From an uncultured Clostridia bacterium (GTDB lineage Bacteria; Bacillota; Clostridia; Christensenellales; UBA1242): DNA of 62,594 nucleotides. The notes under the pieces are model-generated. The model was given only the letters and a program-made list of their open reading frames with translations, did no database searches and was not told the DNA's origin. Both the position numbers and the translations under genes were made by a program. Shown here in pieces: positions 35,237 to 44,032 of this stretch. Position 1 is the stretch's first letter. Each line of letters opens with the position of its first letter. Location of the stretch: the NCBI GenBank assembly GCA_937874195.1, contig CALNBM010000066.1:1-62594 (forward strand), read 5' to 3'.

Positions 35237-37271
35237 ACAAACATACTATGTGAAAAATTTAAATTGCCCCAACTGTGCTAAAAAAATCGAAAAAAGCATA
35301 GCCGGGCTGAATGGAATTAAGGCTGTTAAATTAGATTTTTCAACAACTAAACTTTTTATTGAGAGCGATGATGCTTTTGAAGTAACGCAGTTGCAAAAAG
35401 TTGTCAGCAAAATAGAACCGTCAATTATATTAGAGCGAGAAAAGCCGAAAGCCGAAATAGTAACAAAAGTGATTAAAAATGATATATTAATTTTAATTAT
35501 TGGTTTTATACTTAGTGTGATTGGTTTACTTCTTCCGTCAGGCATGGCACAAATAGTGTTTCTTTATATTGCAGGAGCACTACTCTTATATAAAACATTT
35601 ATAAAATCCATTGTGCTGTTAGTTAAAAACAAAACTATCAATGAAAATTTTTTATTAGTAATATCTGTTGTTGGCGCTTATGTTATTAACAAACACATGG
35701 AAGGGTTGATGGTTATAATCCTATATTCTATAGGAAAAATTTTAGAAAATATTTCTATTAATAACTCACGGAAAAATATTGTAAGTTTAATGGAAATAAA
35801 GGCAGAATTTGCAAGAGTTATAAGAAACGGAAAAGAAGAAGAGGTTAACCCCGAGAAAGTGGAAGTGGGTGAAATAATTTTAGTGCTACCCGGCGAGCGA
35901 ATAGCACTAGACGGAGAAGTTGTAGGTGGAAGTTCGGCAGTGAATGTTAGCCACATAACTGGTGAGAGTATGCCGGCGTTACTGAAAATTGGTAGCATCG
36001 CTATATCGGGAAGTATTGTGCAAGATGGACTACTTGAAATCAAAACAACCAGTGCGTATGAAAATAGTACCGTTAAAAAAATTATGGATTTAATTGAAAA
36101 TGCTACTGCAAAAAAAAGCAAAACTGAAACATTTGTATCGAGAGTTGCTAGGTGGTATGCGCTTGGGGTTATAGCACTCGCAGTAGTTGTTATTTTAGTT
36201 GCGCATCTAGCCTTTCAATTTACTTTAGTGGATAGTTTTTATAGGGGGCTTGTGTTACTTGTTATCTCTTGTCCTTGTGCGTTTGCAATATCGGTGCCAT
36301 TGTCGTATTTTTCAGGAATAGGCAGAGCATCCAAAGCGGGGATTTTGGTTAAGGGTAGTAACTATTTAGATCTTGCAACACAAATAAATGAAATAATTTT
36401 TGATAAAACAGGAACACTTACAACGGGAGTTTTTAGCGTGGAGGAAGTTGTTTCGAATAATGAAAAGTATTCAAAAGAAGAAATTTTGCGGTTGTCAGTG
36501 CTAGGCGAACAACATTCCACTCATCCTATTGCAAAAGCGATTTTTGAATATGGTAAAAACATCAAGTTAGAAAAAGTTGATAATTTTAAAGAAATATCAG
36601 GCAAGGGAATTTTTTATTTATTAGATGGAAAGCAGGTTTTTATAGGAAAGAACACATCTGCCGACAATACCTCCACTTCAGTTATAGTGAAAGTGGATAA
36701 TGATGAAGTTGGATATATAAATTTAAGCGATCAGGTTAAAAATGCATCAAAAAAAGCTTGTGACAGACTAGTTAAACAAAATATAAAAATAAGTATGTTA
36801 TCGGGTGATAATAAAATAGTTACCCAAAAAGTGGCAGATGTTTTAAATATTAAAGAATACAGCTCTTCGCTGTTGCCTGAAGAAAAATATGCAAGCTTAG
36901 AAAAAAAATTACAAGAAAACAAAAAAGGCTTTGTTGCATTTGTGGGCGACGGATTAAATGACGCTCCTTCGCTCACTCGTGCCGACCTTGGAATTAGTAT
37001 GGGACTTAAAGGTTCAACCGCGTCTATTGAAGCATCTGACATTGTGCTTGCCGACGATAATCCAAATAAAATTAACCACTTGATAAAAATCTCAAAATTC
37101 ACCAAAAAAATAATATTGCAAAATATATCATTTGCAGTACTAACAAAACTTACTTTTCTTGTACTAGGAACACTTGGGCTGGCAGGAATGTTGGGTGCGG
37201 TGTTTGCAGATGTTGGTGTAACTTTGATAACTATATTAAATACAATTAGAATAATTAAATATAGGTTATAA
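35229..37271 (+). CDS. cadA: P1B-type heavy-metal ATPase (Cd/Zn/Pb exporter)
   Basis: This ATP-driven efflux pump exports soft divalent metals. The N-terminal HMA domain carries the metal-binding Cys13-x-x-Cys16 (NCPNCAKK). The eight-helix membrane part contains the CPC motif at 348-350, and TGES forms the actuator loop. Asp392 in DKTGTLT is the phosphorylated residue, the HP motif STHPIAKA follows, and GDGLNDAPSL closes the P domain. The 680 residues fit CadA/ZntA. CPC plus a CadC-like repressor argues for Cd/Zn/Pb over Cu. It is translationally coupled to the repressor. Confidence 0.93.
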   Translation: MSKQTYYVKNLNCPNCAKKIEKSIAGLNGIKAVKLDFSTTKLFIESDDAFEVTQLQKVVSKIEPSIILEREKPKAEIVTKVIKNDILILIIGFILSVIGLLLPSGMAQIVFLYIAGALLLYKTFIKSIVLLVKNKTINENFLLVISVVGAYVINKHMEGLMVIILYSIGKILENISINNSRKNIVSLMEIKAEFARVIRNGKEEEVNPEKVEVGEIILVLPGERIALDGEVVGGSSAVNVSHITGESMPALLKIGSIAISGSIVQDGLLEIKTTSAYENSTVKKIMDLIENATAKKSKTETFVSRVARWYALGVIALAVVVILVAHLAFQFTLVDSFYRGLVLLVISCPCAFAISVPLSYFSGIGRASKAGILVKGSNYLDLATQINEIIFDKTGTLTTGVFSVEEVVSNNEKYSKEEILRLSVLGEQHSTHPIAKAIFEYGKNIKLEKVDNFKEISGKGIFYLLDGKQVFIGKNTSADNTSTSVIVKVDNDEVGYINLSDQVKNASKKACDRLVKQNIKISMLSGDNKIVTQKVADVLNIKEYSSSLLPEEKYASLEKKLQENKKGFVAFVGDGLNDAPSLTRADLGISMGLKGSTASIEASDIVLADDNPNKINHLIKISKFTKKIILQNISFAVLTKLTFLVLGTLGLAGMLGAVFADVGVTLITILNTIRIIKYRL

Positions 37272-37730
37272 AAAGTTGGACTAAAACAAATAATTGAAAC
37301 AGATAATAAAACAAATTGAGATATTGAAAGATATTGAAAAAACAAACGGCGTTCCCGTTCGTTTTTTTAACTTAAAAGTCTAGTTTGAATTTTTATATTA
37401 AAATAAAAAATATAAATAAAAAATATAACTATGTTATGGAAAAAAATGAATTAAAATATATTTAAAACCCAAATTAAACCAATTTTGTTAAATAAAAAGG
37501 CTAATTTAATTTTAATCAAATAAGGAATTTAAACAATTATAATTTTTTAATTTCTTATTATTGTTTCAGTTGCCAGACGCAAGGTAAAAAAAGTTTCATC
37601 AATTTTTATTTGATACCAAAATAAGACGCTAGAAGTATTTTGAATTTAATGGGCGAAAGAAATCAAGTGTAATTAACATTTATTTTGCTTAAATTAATAA
37701 TTATTCATCTGTGTGTATGAATATTATAAG
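37272..37730 (+). terminator. Terminator region of the metal-resistance operon, then plain spacer
   Basis: At about 37338-37368 AAACG pairs with CGTT inside an A-run and a T-run, which makes a plausible terminator about 70 bases after cadA. The rest is AT-rich DNA with no gene. Confidence 0.5.
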
Positions 37731-37936
37731 TTATCCACATTTTCACAAGCGAATTTTTATAAATTATAATGAATATTTATAAAAATTGTATAAATAAACG
37801 CGATTTTGCATAATTTTTGGAAAGTTATCCACATTTTCACAAACTTGTAGTAAGTTATTCACATTTGCCATGACAACATTTTGATAAATTTATATAATTT
37901 TTCGTTAAAAACTATAATTAGTTCAAGTTGTCCACA
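37731..37936. other. Intergenic DnaA-box cluster
   Basis: TTATCCACA occurs perfectly at 37731-37739 and 37825-37833, TTATTCACA (one mismatch) at 37855-37863, and TTGTCCACA (one mismatch) at 37928-37936, all in the same orientation. The first two lie in an identical 21-bp stretch (37729-37749 and 37823-37843). The cluster is in a convergent spacer between cadA and vanW, more than 30 kb from the dnaA-dnaN spacer, so it does not act as a promoter for either neighbour. A DnaA-titration or replication-control site is the likely role. Confidence 0.65.
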
Positions 37937-37950
37937 TTAGGTGGTGGCAA

Positions 37951-39453
37951 TTATGGGCTAAAATCTGCCGGGATTAGGTTTTCATCTTCGTTTATATTTA
38001 TACTGTTTGATGCATGTATGAAACTCACATCACCAATTATAGGCTTTAATTTTCCTTGAGGTATTTCACATCCTTCAATAACGATTCCGTTTTGCGGTTG
38101 ATATTTTTCATGGCGGATTTCTTTTTCTTCCACCACTTTCCCATCTTTTATTGTTTGTAAATATGACTTTGCTTCGTAGCCTTCACGGGGATAAGATAAT
38201 CGATAAAACTCTCCTTTGAAAAGAACTTTATCGGTGTATTTTTTATTTTCGTCAACTTTAATTATATCTCCAAGATGCGGTAGTTTTTTTATAGTTTCAC
38301 TTCTTGTTTTATAAGTAATGTTGTCGGGAAGAACATGGCTAAATATTTCCACACACACACTTTCCGCGGTGCTACTTGTTTTTATAAACATAGGAAATTG
38401 TGAAGTGTTTTGAAATTTTAAATCTGAAATATATTCTGCAACCATTGCATCCAGCGCAAGCGGAACATACTTAACGGGCAATGAATGTTTGTTTACTTCT
38501 AAAATATCAACACCTGCGAGAAGTAGTGCATTGTATAGTGTTGTGCTTGCCTGACATATTCCCCCTCCCACGCCATCAACAAATCTGCCATTATATATTA
38601 TTGTTGCTTTTTTATAACCATTAGCGCTTGAATGCGGTGCAGTCAACTTATTAAAAGAAACTATTTCATTAGGTTTAATTACCAATCCATTGAATTTTTC
38701 TAGCGCAAGAATAACATTGTGTTTTCTTCCGCCGGTGCTGTCTGCCACATTTGTTTTAAAAGATGCTATTTTTTCGGTTAACTTTTCGTTATATTCTCGT
38801 TTTATTTCTGCTTTAACTTCCACGGTTGGAAGGGAAGCAACAATCTTTTTTTTATTCAAAAATTGGAGGTTAATTTCTTGATATAATTTATCTTTATCCA
38901 CCATTATCCCATCAACACTATCAGTTATTTCAAACATTTTTGTGGCATTTGGTTTAAATTTTATTTCACTATTAACGGGTTTAACTTCAATTTTCTCAAT
39001 AATGTTATTTATCTTTTCGTCAAGATGCGGAAAAATATAATTAAAAGAAACCTGCAAGGAATTGCCTGAATTTTTTAAATTTTTCAACAATTTTATTTTA
39101 GCGTCCATATCTTTATTTTGTGAATTTATCTTTTGAGATGTTTCAATAACTGTGTGGATATTACTGCTAACAGTAAAATCTTCATCTGCAAATTCCCACT
39201 TTTTATCTCCATGTGTAAGAGAGAGAGAGTAATTTTTTTTCTCTTGATTATAATGTTTTGATAATTGATTTGCAATATCAATAGGATTACTGCTGTTAAT
39301 TTTAATTCCGTTAACATTAAATTTATTTGACATATTCGCATTTGCTTTGCCAATAAAAAAAACTTGAGCTATAACTACTGTTATAAAAAGTGAACTAATT
39401 ATTATTAAAAACACAAGTATTCTGGAAACTGTGTCCTTTTTTTTAACCTTCAT
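37951..39453 (-). CDS. VanW family protein with peptidoglycan-binding region
   Basis: I set the start at ATG 39453 because GAGG lies eight bases before it; an in-frame TTG at 39504 has none. The 500-residue protein has an N-terminal membrane anchor (about 12-33), a YoaR-like putative peptidoglycan-binding region (about 45-230), the VanW domain (about 240-385, with FNGLVIKPNEIVSFN, NGRFVDGVGGGICQASTTLYNA and the following HSLPVKYVPLALDA), and a G5-like C-terminal part. VanW-domain proteins are surface-associated and common in Clostridia. Their biochemical role is not settled, despite the name from vancomycin-resistance clusters. It is monocistronic. Confidence 0.9.
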   Translation of the reverse strand: MKVKKKDTVSRILVFLIIISSLFITVVIAQVFFIGKANANMSNKFNVNGIKINSSNPIDIANQLSKHYNQEKKNYSLSLTHGDKKWEFADEDFTVSSNIHTVIETSQKINSQNKDMDAKIKLLKNLKNSGNSLQVSFNYIFPHLDEKINNIIEKIEVKPVNSEIKFKPNATKMFEITDSVDGIMVDKDKLYQEINLQFLNKKKIVASLPTVEVKAEIKREYNEKLTEKIASFKTNVADSTGGRKHNVILALEKFNGLVIKPNEIVSFNKLTAPHSSANGYKKATIIYNGRFVDGVGGGICQASTTLYNALLLAGVDILEVNKHSLPVKYVPLALDAMVAEYISDLKFQNTSQFPMFIKTSSTAESVCVEIFSHVLPDNITYKTRSETIKKLPHLGDIIKVDENKKYTDKVLFKGEFYRLSYPREGYEAKSYLQTIKDGKVVEEKEIRHEKYQPQNGIVIEGCEIPQGKLKPIIGDVSFIHASNSININEDENLIPADFSP

Positions 39454-39868
39454 CTTGTCCTCGCTAAAATTTAGAAGTTCTAGTTTAGTATGATATTTTT
39501 TCAACTGGTTTATTCTAATTATTCGAGTTCAAGTTTGTTAAATAAATTTTATTTAGTCGAGTTTTTAAGAAAAATATAGAGAAATGAAATTGATACTTTC
39601 ATTGTTAATTTGCTTGATTTTAATTTTATATATTTAATAAGTAAAAAAAGTTTATACTTTTAAAAAGTAAGATACTTTTTATCAATACTAAAAGTATTAG
39701 AGCAAAGTTGTATAAATAAACAGAAAAAATGTTTAATCTTTTTTAAAGTTTATGCTTGTACTTTAACTCACAACCGAGAGTTAACTTATTAATAGATGAA
39801 AAAATACTTGCTTTTCAGACGCATCAAAAAATTACAAAGTGTAGGTAGCCAAAAATTTAAGTAAGTTT
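39454..39868. other. Spacer upstream of vanW
   Basis: AT-rich, no gene. It holds the vanW leader on the minus strand and several near-repeats of AAAAGT near 39630-39690. Nothing further is recognised. Confidence 0.3.
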
Positions 39869-39899
39869 AAAAAGCACTCGCCAATAACGAGTGCTTTTT
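39869..39899. terminator. Strong palindrome, bidirectional terminator or CIRCE-like operator
   Basis: AAAAAGCACTCG at 39869-39880 pairs with CGAGTGCTTTTT at 39888-39899 over a 7-base loop. With A- and T-run flanks it can terminate the minus-strand transcript of the Cys-rich gene at 40139-40330. The core AGCACTC-N9-GAGTGCT also has the spacing of the HrcA-binding CIRCE element (TTAGCACTC-N9-GAGTGCTAA), matching 7 of 9 bases per arm. Confidence 0.6.
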
Positions 39900-40138
39900 A
39901 TCGCTCTTATGAAAAGTGCGACTATAAGGAGAAAACTATTAATGAGTTTTAATAAATAATAGGAGAAAGATATTATATGTAATAGCAGAACAGAATTCTG
40001 CTATTTTCTTAGTAATCTTACATTTCTTCCAAAATGAATCTAGTTTGTTTTAAATATTATTTAAAATCTACAATTTTAACTTTATTTTCTACTAATACAT
40101 TTTTTTAGAGAAATTTAAAACATCTAATCTTATTTAAA
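39900..40138 (+). other. Two ribosome binding sites with mini-ORFs, followed by a hairpin
   Basis: On the plus strand AAGGAG (about 39927) precedes ATG-AGT-TTT-AAT-AAA-TAA, a five-codon frame, and AGGAG (about 39961) precedes ATG-TAA, a start-stop pair. AATAGCAGAA (39981-39990) and TTCTGCTATT (39996-40005) then form a 10-bp hairpin followed by TTCTT. The AGGAGAA-GAT-ATTATATG layout resembles the start of the Cys-rich gene on the other strand. It may be a decayed gene start or a leader; no longer ORF follows. Confidence 0.4.
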
Positions 40139-40330
40139 CTAGCAGCAGCAACGATTATGTTTACGAGGACAACAATTCCATTGATCTTGACCTTGTACGC
40201 CACAGGAACAGCCTTGACCTTGTTGAGGGCAACGGCATCTTTCATGAAAAGGGCTTTCGCAAAAACATGAAAGGTCAAATGCACATCCGCAGCACTTGCA
40301 ACTGCAAGAATTACAAGTATTAAAAAACAT
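40139..40330 (-). CDS. 63-residue cysteine-rich peptide
   Basis: From ATG 40330, which has AGGAG seven bases upstream, the product is 63 residues with 17 cysteines (27%), including CKCCGC, CFC, CRC, CSC and a terminal CCC, plus two histidines and many Gln and Gly. An in-frame ATG at 40372 lacks a ribosome binding site. There is no hydrophobic signal peptide. The composition fits a metallothionein-like metal-binding peptide, a spore-coat-type Cys-rich peptide, or the precursor of a Cys-modified peptide. No radical SAM or maturase gene lies nearby. An MBL-fold hydrolase is divergent. Function not assigned. Confidence 0.7.
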   Translation of the reverse strand: MFFNTCNSCSCKCCGCAFDLSCFCESPFHERCRCPQQGQGCSCGVQGQDQWNCCPRKHNRCCC

Positions 40331-40606
40331 ATAATCTTCTCCTATATTGATTTTCAAGTGATTTAATATCACTCATACTACAATATTCTTTTGAGTGTTT
40401 GTTTTGTTAATAATTATATGTTATTATTTATGCTAGTGGTTATTAAATTCTGTTATGAAATTGCAACCGTTATAAAAATATGCCTTAAAACCGCCATTAA
40501 ATAAAGTAATAGATAATAACCTTTTTAAAAACAGTCACTTAAAAAAAATATCATATATATAATATAGAATTAATATAATTGCTATTAAAACTTTAAGGAG
40601 ATAAAA

Positions 40607-41218
40607 TTGAAAGTAATAACAATACTAGATAGACTTTGTTCAACAAACAATTATTTGATAATTTATAAAAACGAGGCAGTGCTAGTGGATGCATCTGTGT
40701 GTGTTGAAGAAGTTGAAAAAGCCTTAGAAGGTGCTAAGTTAAAGGGCATTCTTTTAACTCATTCTCACTTTGACCACATTTTTAAACTAGATGAAATTAG
40801 AGAGAAGTTTGATTGTTCTGTTTATATACATGAAAAAGGATACTCCTCGCTATTTGATGCAGATAAAAATATAAGTAGCACTATAACGCCGTTTGAAGTG
40901 AAAAACGCATCTAATATAATTAAAATTAAAAATGATGAGGTGTTAGACTTTTTTACTTTTCCTATTAAAGTTATTCACACTCCCGGTCATAGCCATTGTT
41001 CAGTTTGTTATGAAATTGGCGATTATTTATTTACAGGTGACACATTATTTTCAGCTTGCATTGGTAGAAATGATTTTTGGCACTCAAACGAAGAAGACCA
41101 ACAAAAATCCCTTAAAAAACTGCTAGCTCTTTCGCCTAAAATAAAGTATTTTTCCGGACATGGTCACTCATTTGACTATAATAGATTAGTAAAAGTAATT
41201 AATAAATATAAAAAGTAA
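40607..41218 (+). CDS. MBL-fold metallo-hydrolase, glyoxalase II-like
   Basis: 203 residues with the full metallo-beta-lactamase metal-binding set: THSHFDH (HxHxDH) near residues 53-59, HTPGHSHCS near 125, FTGDTLFSACIG near 145, and the final GHGHSF near 185. Length and motif arrangement fit the hydroxyacylglutathione hydrolase-like group in Firmicutes, where the substrate is often unknown. The start is TTG after AAGGAG. It is monocistronic, divergent from the Cys-rich peptide gene. Confidence 0.9.
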   Translation: MKVITILDRLCSTNNYLIIYKNEAVLVDASVCVEEVEKALEGAKLKGILLTHSHFDHIFKLDEIREKFDCSVYIHEKGYSSLFDADKNISSTITPFEVKNASNIIKIKNDEVLDFFTFPIKVIHTPGHSHCSVCYEIGDYLFTGDTLFSACIGRNDFWHSNEEDQQKSLKKLLALSPKIKYFSGHGHSFDYNRLVKVINKYKK

Positions 41219-41732
41219 AATAGTTTTAAGATGAGTTTAAGCATTCAGTTGACTGCAATGGAAAGCAAATCTAAAATAAAATATAAAATAATAATGATTA
41301 AATTACTTATTTAGATGCTTGTTAAAACAATTAAAAATTCTAAACTTTAATGAGTGTAAAAATTGTTATAATGACAAAGATAAAAATAAAAAATAACAAT
41401 AAAGTAGAACGATATATTTAAATTTGAGTATTATTAATTCCCATAATTAATAAAATTCCAAAACATTAGTGATTATGATTTTTGATATTTGGTTGTTATT
41501 TTGCTTTTAAAAAAAACAAAAACAAATTTTTGTACGAAAATATTGCAAATTTAGTATGAAATATAATACTGCTTCTATTTACGGTAGCAAGTTTAAACAG
41601 ACACTTTGGCAGTATCATAAATATTTTCAATTTCAAATATTATCTTTTATTAACCTTGTAAACATTAATTAAGTAAAAAATAAAATTATTATCTCGAAAA
41701 AAAAGTTTAAGAATTAATAGTTTTAAAACACA
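41219..41732. other. Spacer downstream of the MBL-fold gene
   Basis: About 514 bases of AT-rich DNA. I see no gene, tRNA or convincing hairpin until the terminator at 41733. Confidence 0.3.
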
Positions 41733-41761
41733 AAAAAAGCGAAGTTAAACTTCGCTTTTTT
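41733..41761. terminator. Terminator of the zinc-ribbon gene
   Basis: AAAAAAGCGAAG and CTTCGCTTTTTT form a long stem over a short loop, ending one base from the stop codon of the minus-strand gene at 41763. T-runs on both strands allow bidirectional action. Confidence 0.8.
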
Positions 41762-41762
41762 A

Positions 41763-41915
41763 TTAGTATCTTCTGTTTTGTTTGCGAGCGCGTCTGCAAT
41801 CAGCGCAGCGTGTTGGTTCGTTTTCAAAGCCTTTTTCTTTGTAGAAAGCTTGTTCGCCTTCTGTGAAAACAAATTCAGCACCACAATCTTTACAAATAAG
41901 ATTTTTGTCTGCCAT
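41763..41915 (-). CDS. Small zinc-ribbon protein (zinc-ribbon domain, 50 residues)
   Basis: A 50-residue protein beginning MADKNLICKDCG. Two CxxC pairs (Cys8/Cys11 and Cys37/Cys40) frame the conserved centre EFVFTEGEQAFYKEKGF and NEPTRCADCRRARK, followed by a basic end. This is the widespread probable zinc-ribbon family of Clostridia and Bacilli (zf-trcl type), of unknown function. AAAGGAG lies upstream of the ATG and a strong terminator follows the stop directly, so it is an independent gene despite its size. Confidence 0.88.
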   Translation of the reverse strand: MADKNLICKDCGAEFVFTEGEQAFYKEKGFENEPTRCADCRRARKQNRRY

Positions 41916-42068
41916 TGTAATCTATAACTCCTTTTATAAAATATTAGCCAGAGAAGATTACAATAAGGTAATATGTTATATTTATTTTCTTCTTTTTCGA
42001 CTAGGTTTTTTTATTAACCAATAATAGTATATAATAATGATTTACTAAATGCAAGTGATTGTGACAAT

Positions 42069-42608
42069 TTAGTTGTTATTTTTTTCCACATTTAAACTTT
42101 TTTTATTCTTCTTTTCATTACTTTGCAAGGTATCCTTTTTTAAAAGATTTCGAATATCCTTTAAAATGTCCTCTGTTGTTTCAGGTGCAGGTGCTGGCGC
42201 AGGCACATCTTCGGGTGATGAAATAATACCCTTTTTAATTAATCTTTTAATTTCTTTTTCTGAAAACTCAGTTATTTTTTTTTGTGCTTTAAGGAATAGT
42301 CTTAGCGCAATAAATATAAATAGTGCGATAATTAAAAAATCCACAATATTTTGAATGAACTGTCCATATCTTATAGCGTTTTCAGTGACTGTTATAACAC
42401 CATCAGTTGTAACCGCAGGCCTAATCACCCATTTTAAATCGGCTATGTTTATTCCGCCAGTTGCCATACCAACCAGCGGAATAATTATATCATTGCCTAA
42501 ACTAGTTACAATTTTACCAAATGCACCACCAATCACAACTGCTATTGCTAAATCAATAATGTTTCCCCGAGTAATAAATTTTTTAAATTCTTTCCAAAAA
42601 TTTTTCAT
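42069..42608 (-). CDS. mscL: Large-conductance mechanosensitive channel
   Basis: This homopentameric membrane channel releases solutes on osmotic downshock. The first helix and its gate are in NIIDLAIAVVIGGAFGKIVTSLGNDIIIPLVG (residues about 16-47), followed by a periplasmic loop, the second helix (about 87-107) and a cytoplasmic helix. The 179 residues are longer than usual (120-150), because of a Pro/Ala hinge (VPAPAPAPE, about 139-147) and a charged C-terminal tail. AAAAGGGAAG precedes the ATG. It is monocistronic. Confidence 0.95.
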   Translation of the reverse strand: MKNFWKEFKKFITRGNIIDLAIAVVIGGAFGKIVTSLGNDIIIPLVGMATGGINIADLKWVIRPAVTTDGVITVTENAIRYGQFIQNIVDFLIIALFIFIALRLFLKAQKKITEFSEKEIKRLIKKGIISSPEDVPAPAPAPETTEDILKDIRNLLKKDTLQSNEKKNKKSLNVEKNNN

Positions 42609-42785
42609 AACTTCCCTTTTTTAATTGTTAATTACAATCCCAACACAACTAATATTTTTTATATAGTTTATAAAACAACTAATTAAAAGTCAAATCGTTT
42701 ATTATTTTTTTCTTCGACAATTCTATATAAAACTCACTAAATATTGTATTAAATAAAATCTCACTATAAATAAAAGGAGTATGTA

Positions 42786-43481
42786 ATGAAAAGAAAATTG
42801 ATTATAAGTTTGTTGTTTTTATGTTTTTGTGTATGTGTTATAGGTGTGGGTGATAGCAAAGTTTATGCAAATGCTTTAATTGAACAAAAGATAGTTGTTA
42901 AAGGGGTGGGAGAAGTTTATATTAGTCCCGATATGGCAACAATTTCAGTTGGTGTTGAAACGTTAAATATGGATGTTGTGAAAGCAGAAAATGAAAACTC
43001 TTTGATTGTGAACAATTTGATTAGCGTTTTAATTTATAATAACATTGAAAAGAAAAATATAAAAACCTCAAATTATAGTATATATAAAAAGCAAGACTAT
43101 TTAACGCAAAGTGTTTTAGGCTATCAAGTAACAAATAATATGGATATAACAATTTATGATTTGCAAAGCGCTGGTAATTTAATCTCAGAGCTTACTAAAA
43201 ATGGTGCAAATGTGCTTAGAGGCGTTTCTTTTTCCATTAAAAATAAAGAAGATGCAGAAGCAGAAGCGTTCAAACTAGCGTTAAATTCGGCAAAATCCAA
43301 AGCATTGATTTTAGGCGGAGAAAACTTTGTTGTGTCAAAAATAGTGGAAGATGGAATATATAATTCATTTCCAGTTAGAAGCGATACTGCGTTTTTAATG
43401 TCTGCTTCAAATGAAGGGAATGTTCTTGCGGGGGAATGTGTGGTGCGGGTAAATTTAACGGTAGAATTTAATAAAATATAA
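42786..43481 (+). CDS. Exported SIMPL domain protein (DUF541)
   Basis: The 231-residue protein has a hydrophobic signal peptide (about 1-22) with cleavage probably near the VYANA segment at about 26-30. The rest is a SIMPL domain: ISVKGxGEVYISPDMATISVGVET-like opening, the middle SNYSIYKKQDY...GYQVTNNMDITI, and the end AEAFKLALNSAKSKALILGG. Proteins of this family (BP26-like) are periplasmic or surface-located and form oligomers; their function is not known. AAAGGAG lies seven bases before the ATG. It is monocistronic. Confidence 0.88.
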   Translation: MKRKLIISLLFLCFCVCVIGVGDSKVYANALIEQKIVVKGVGEVYISPDMATISVGVETLNMDVVKAENENSLIVNNLISVLIYNNIEKKNIKTSNYSIYKKQDYLTQSVLGYQVTNNMDITIYDLQSAGNLISELTKNGANVLRGVSFSIKNKEDAEAEAFKLALNSAKSKALILGGENFVVSKIVEDGIYNSFPVRSDTAFLMSASNEGNVLAGECVVRVNLTVEFNKI

Positions 43482-44032
43482 GTTATGTTAAAAAGATAAG
43501 TAAAATGTAATATAATTTTTTTTAAAAATTATTTTGAAATGCTTGCTATTTAAAGAATAATAAGTTAATAAAACTTTATACTTGAAAGTTTTTTTAAAAA
43601 AAATATTTGCTGGATTTTTTAATTCAAAGCAAAAGCAAGTTTGAATACGAACAAAATGAGTTTAATAAATTATTTAATATTATTTGTTATTATTTTCTTT
43701 GCCCCATGTAAAACAAAAAAAACTAAGTTAGTGGCTTTTAAAGAAAGCATGATTAAACGAAGAAAAAATTATAAAGTAAAAACTGGTATTTAATTGGTTT
43801 ATAAATATAATACAATAAACTAAAAATTTTTTTTGAATAAAAAATATTAATTGTAAAATACCCTAAAAACTATGATTTTAATTGTAAAATTATAATATTT
43901 TGTTTTTTAAAATTGTTGGGGTATGTTACAATCGTAAGCGAATAATTAACGAAAGGTTGATATTTCTTACATTAACCTTTCTCTAAGTAATATTCATATA
44001 TACAAAAATATAAAACAATAAGGGAGAAATTT
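43482..44032. other. Spacer upstream of enolase
   Basis: No gene is called. A possible promoter for eno is TACAAT with an upstream TG at about 43925-43932. In the leader AAAGGTT and AACCTTT form a hairpin at about 43961-43983 with no U-run. A 33-codon frame from an ATG at 43656 has no ribosome binding site and is rejected. Confidence 0.4.

Noticed and set aside
42713..42719. Perfect Spo0A box TTCGACA upstream of the SIMPL gene
   Set aside because: Several such heptamers are expected by chance in a window of this size and composition, so it is not evidence on its own.
43656..43760. Short hydrophobic peptide upstream of enolase
   Set aside because: Only 33 codons, no ribosome binding site, and the frame stops early.
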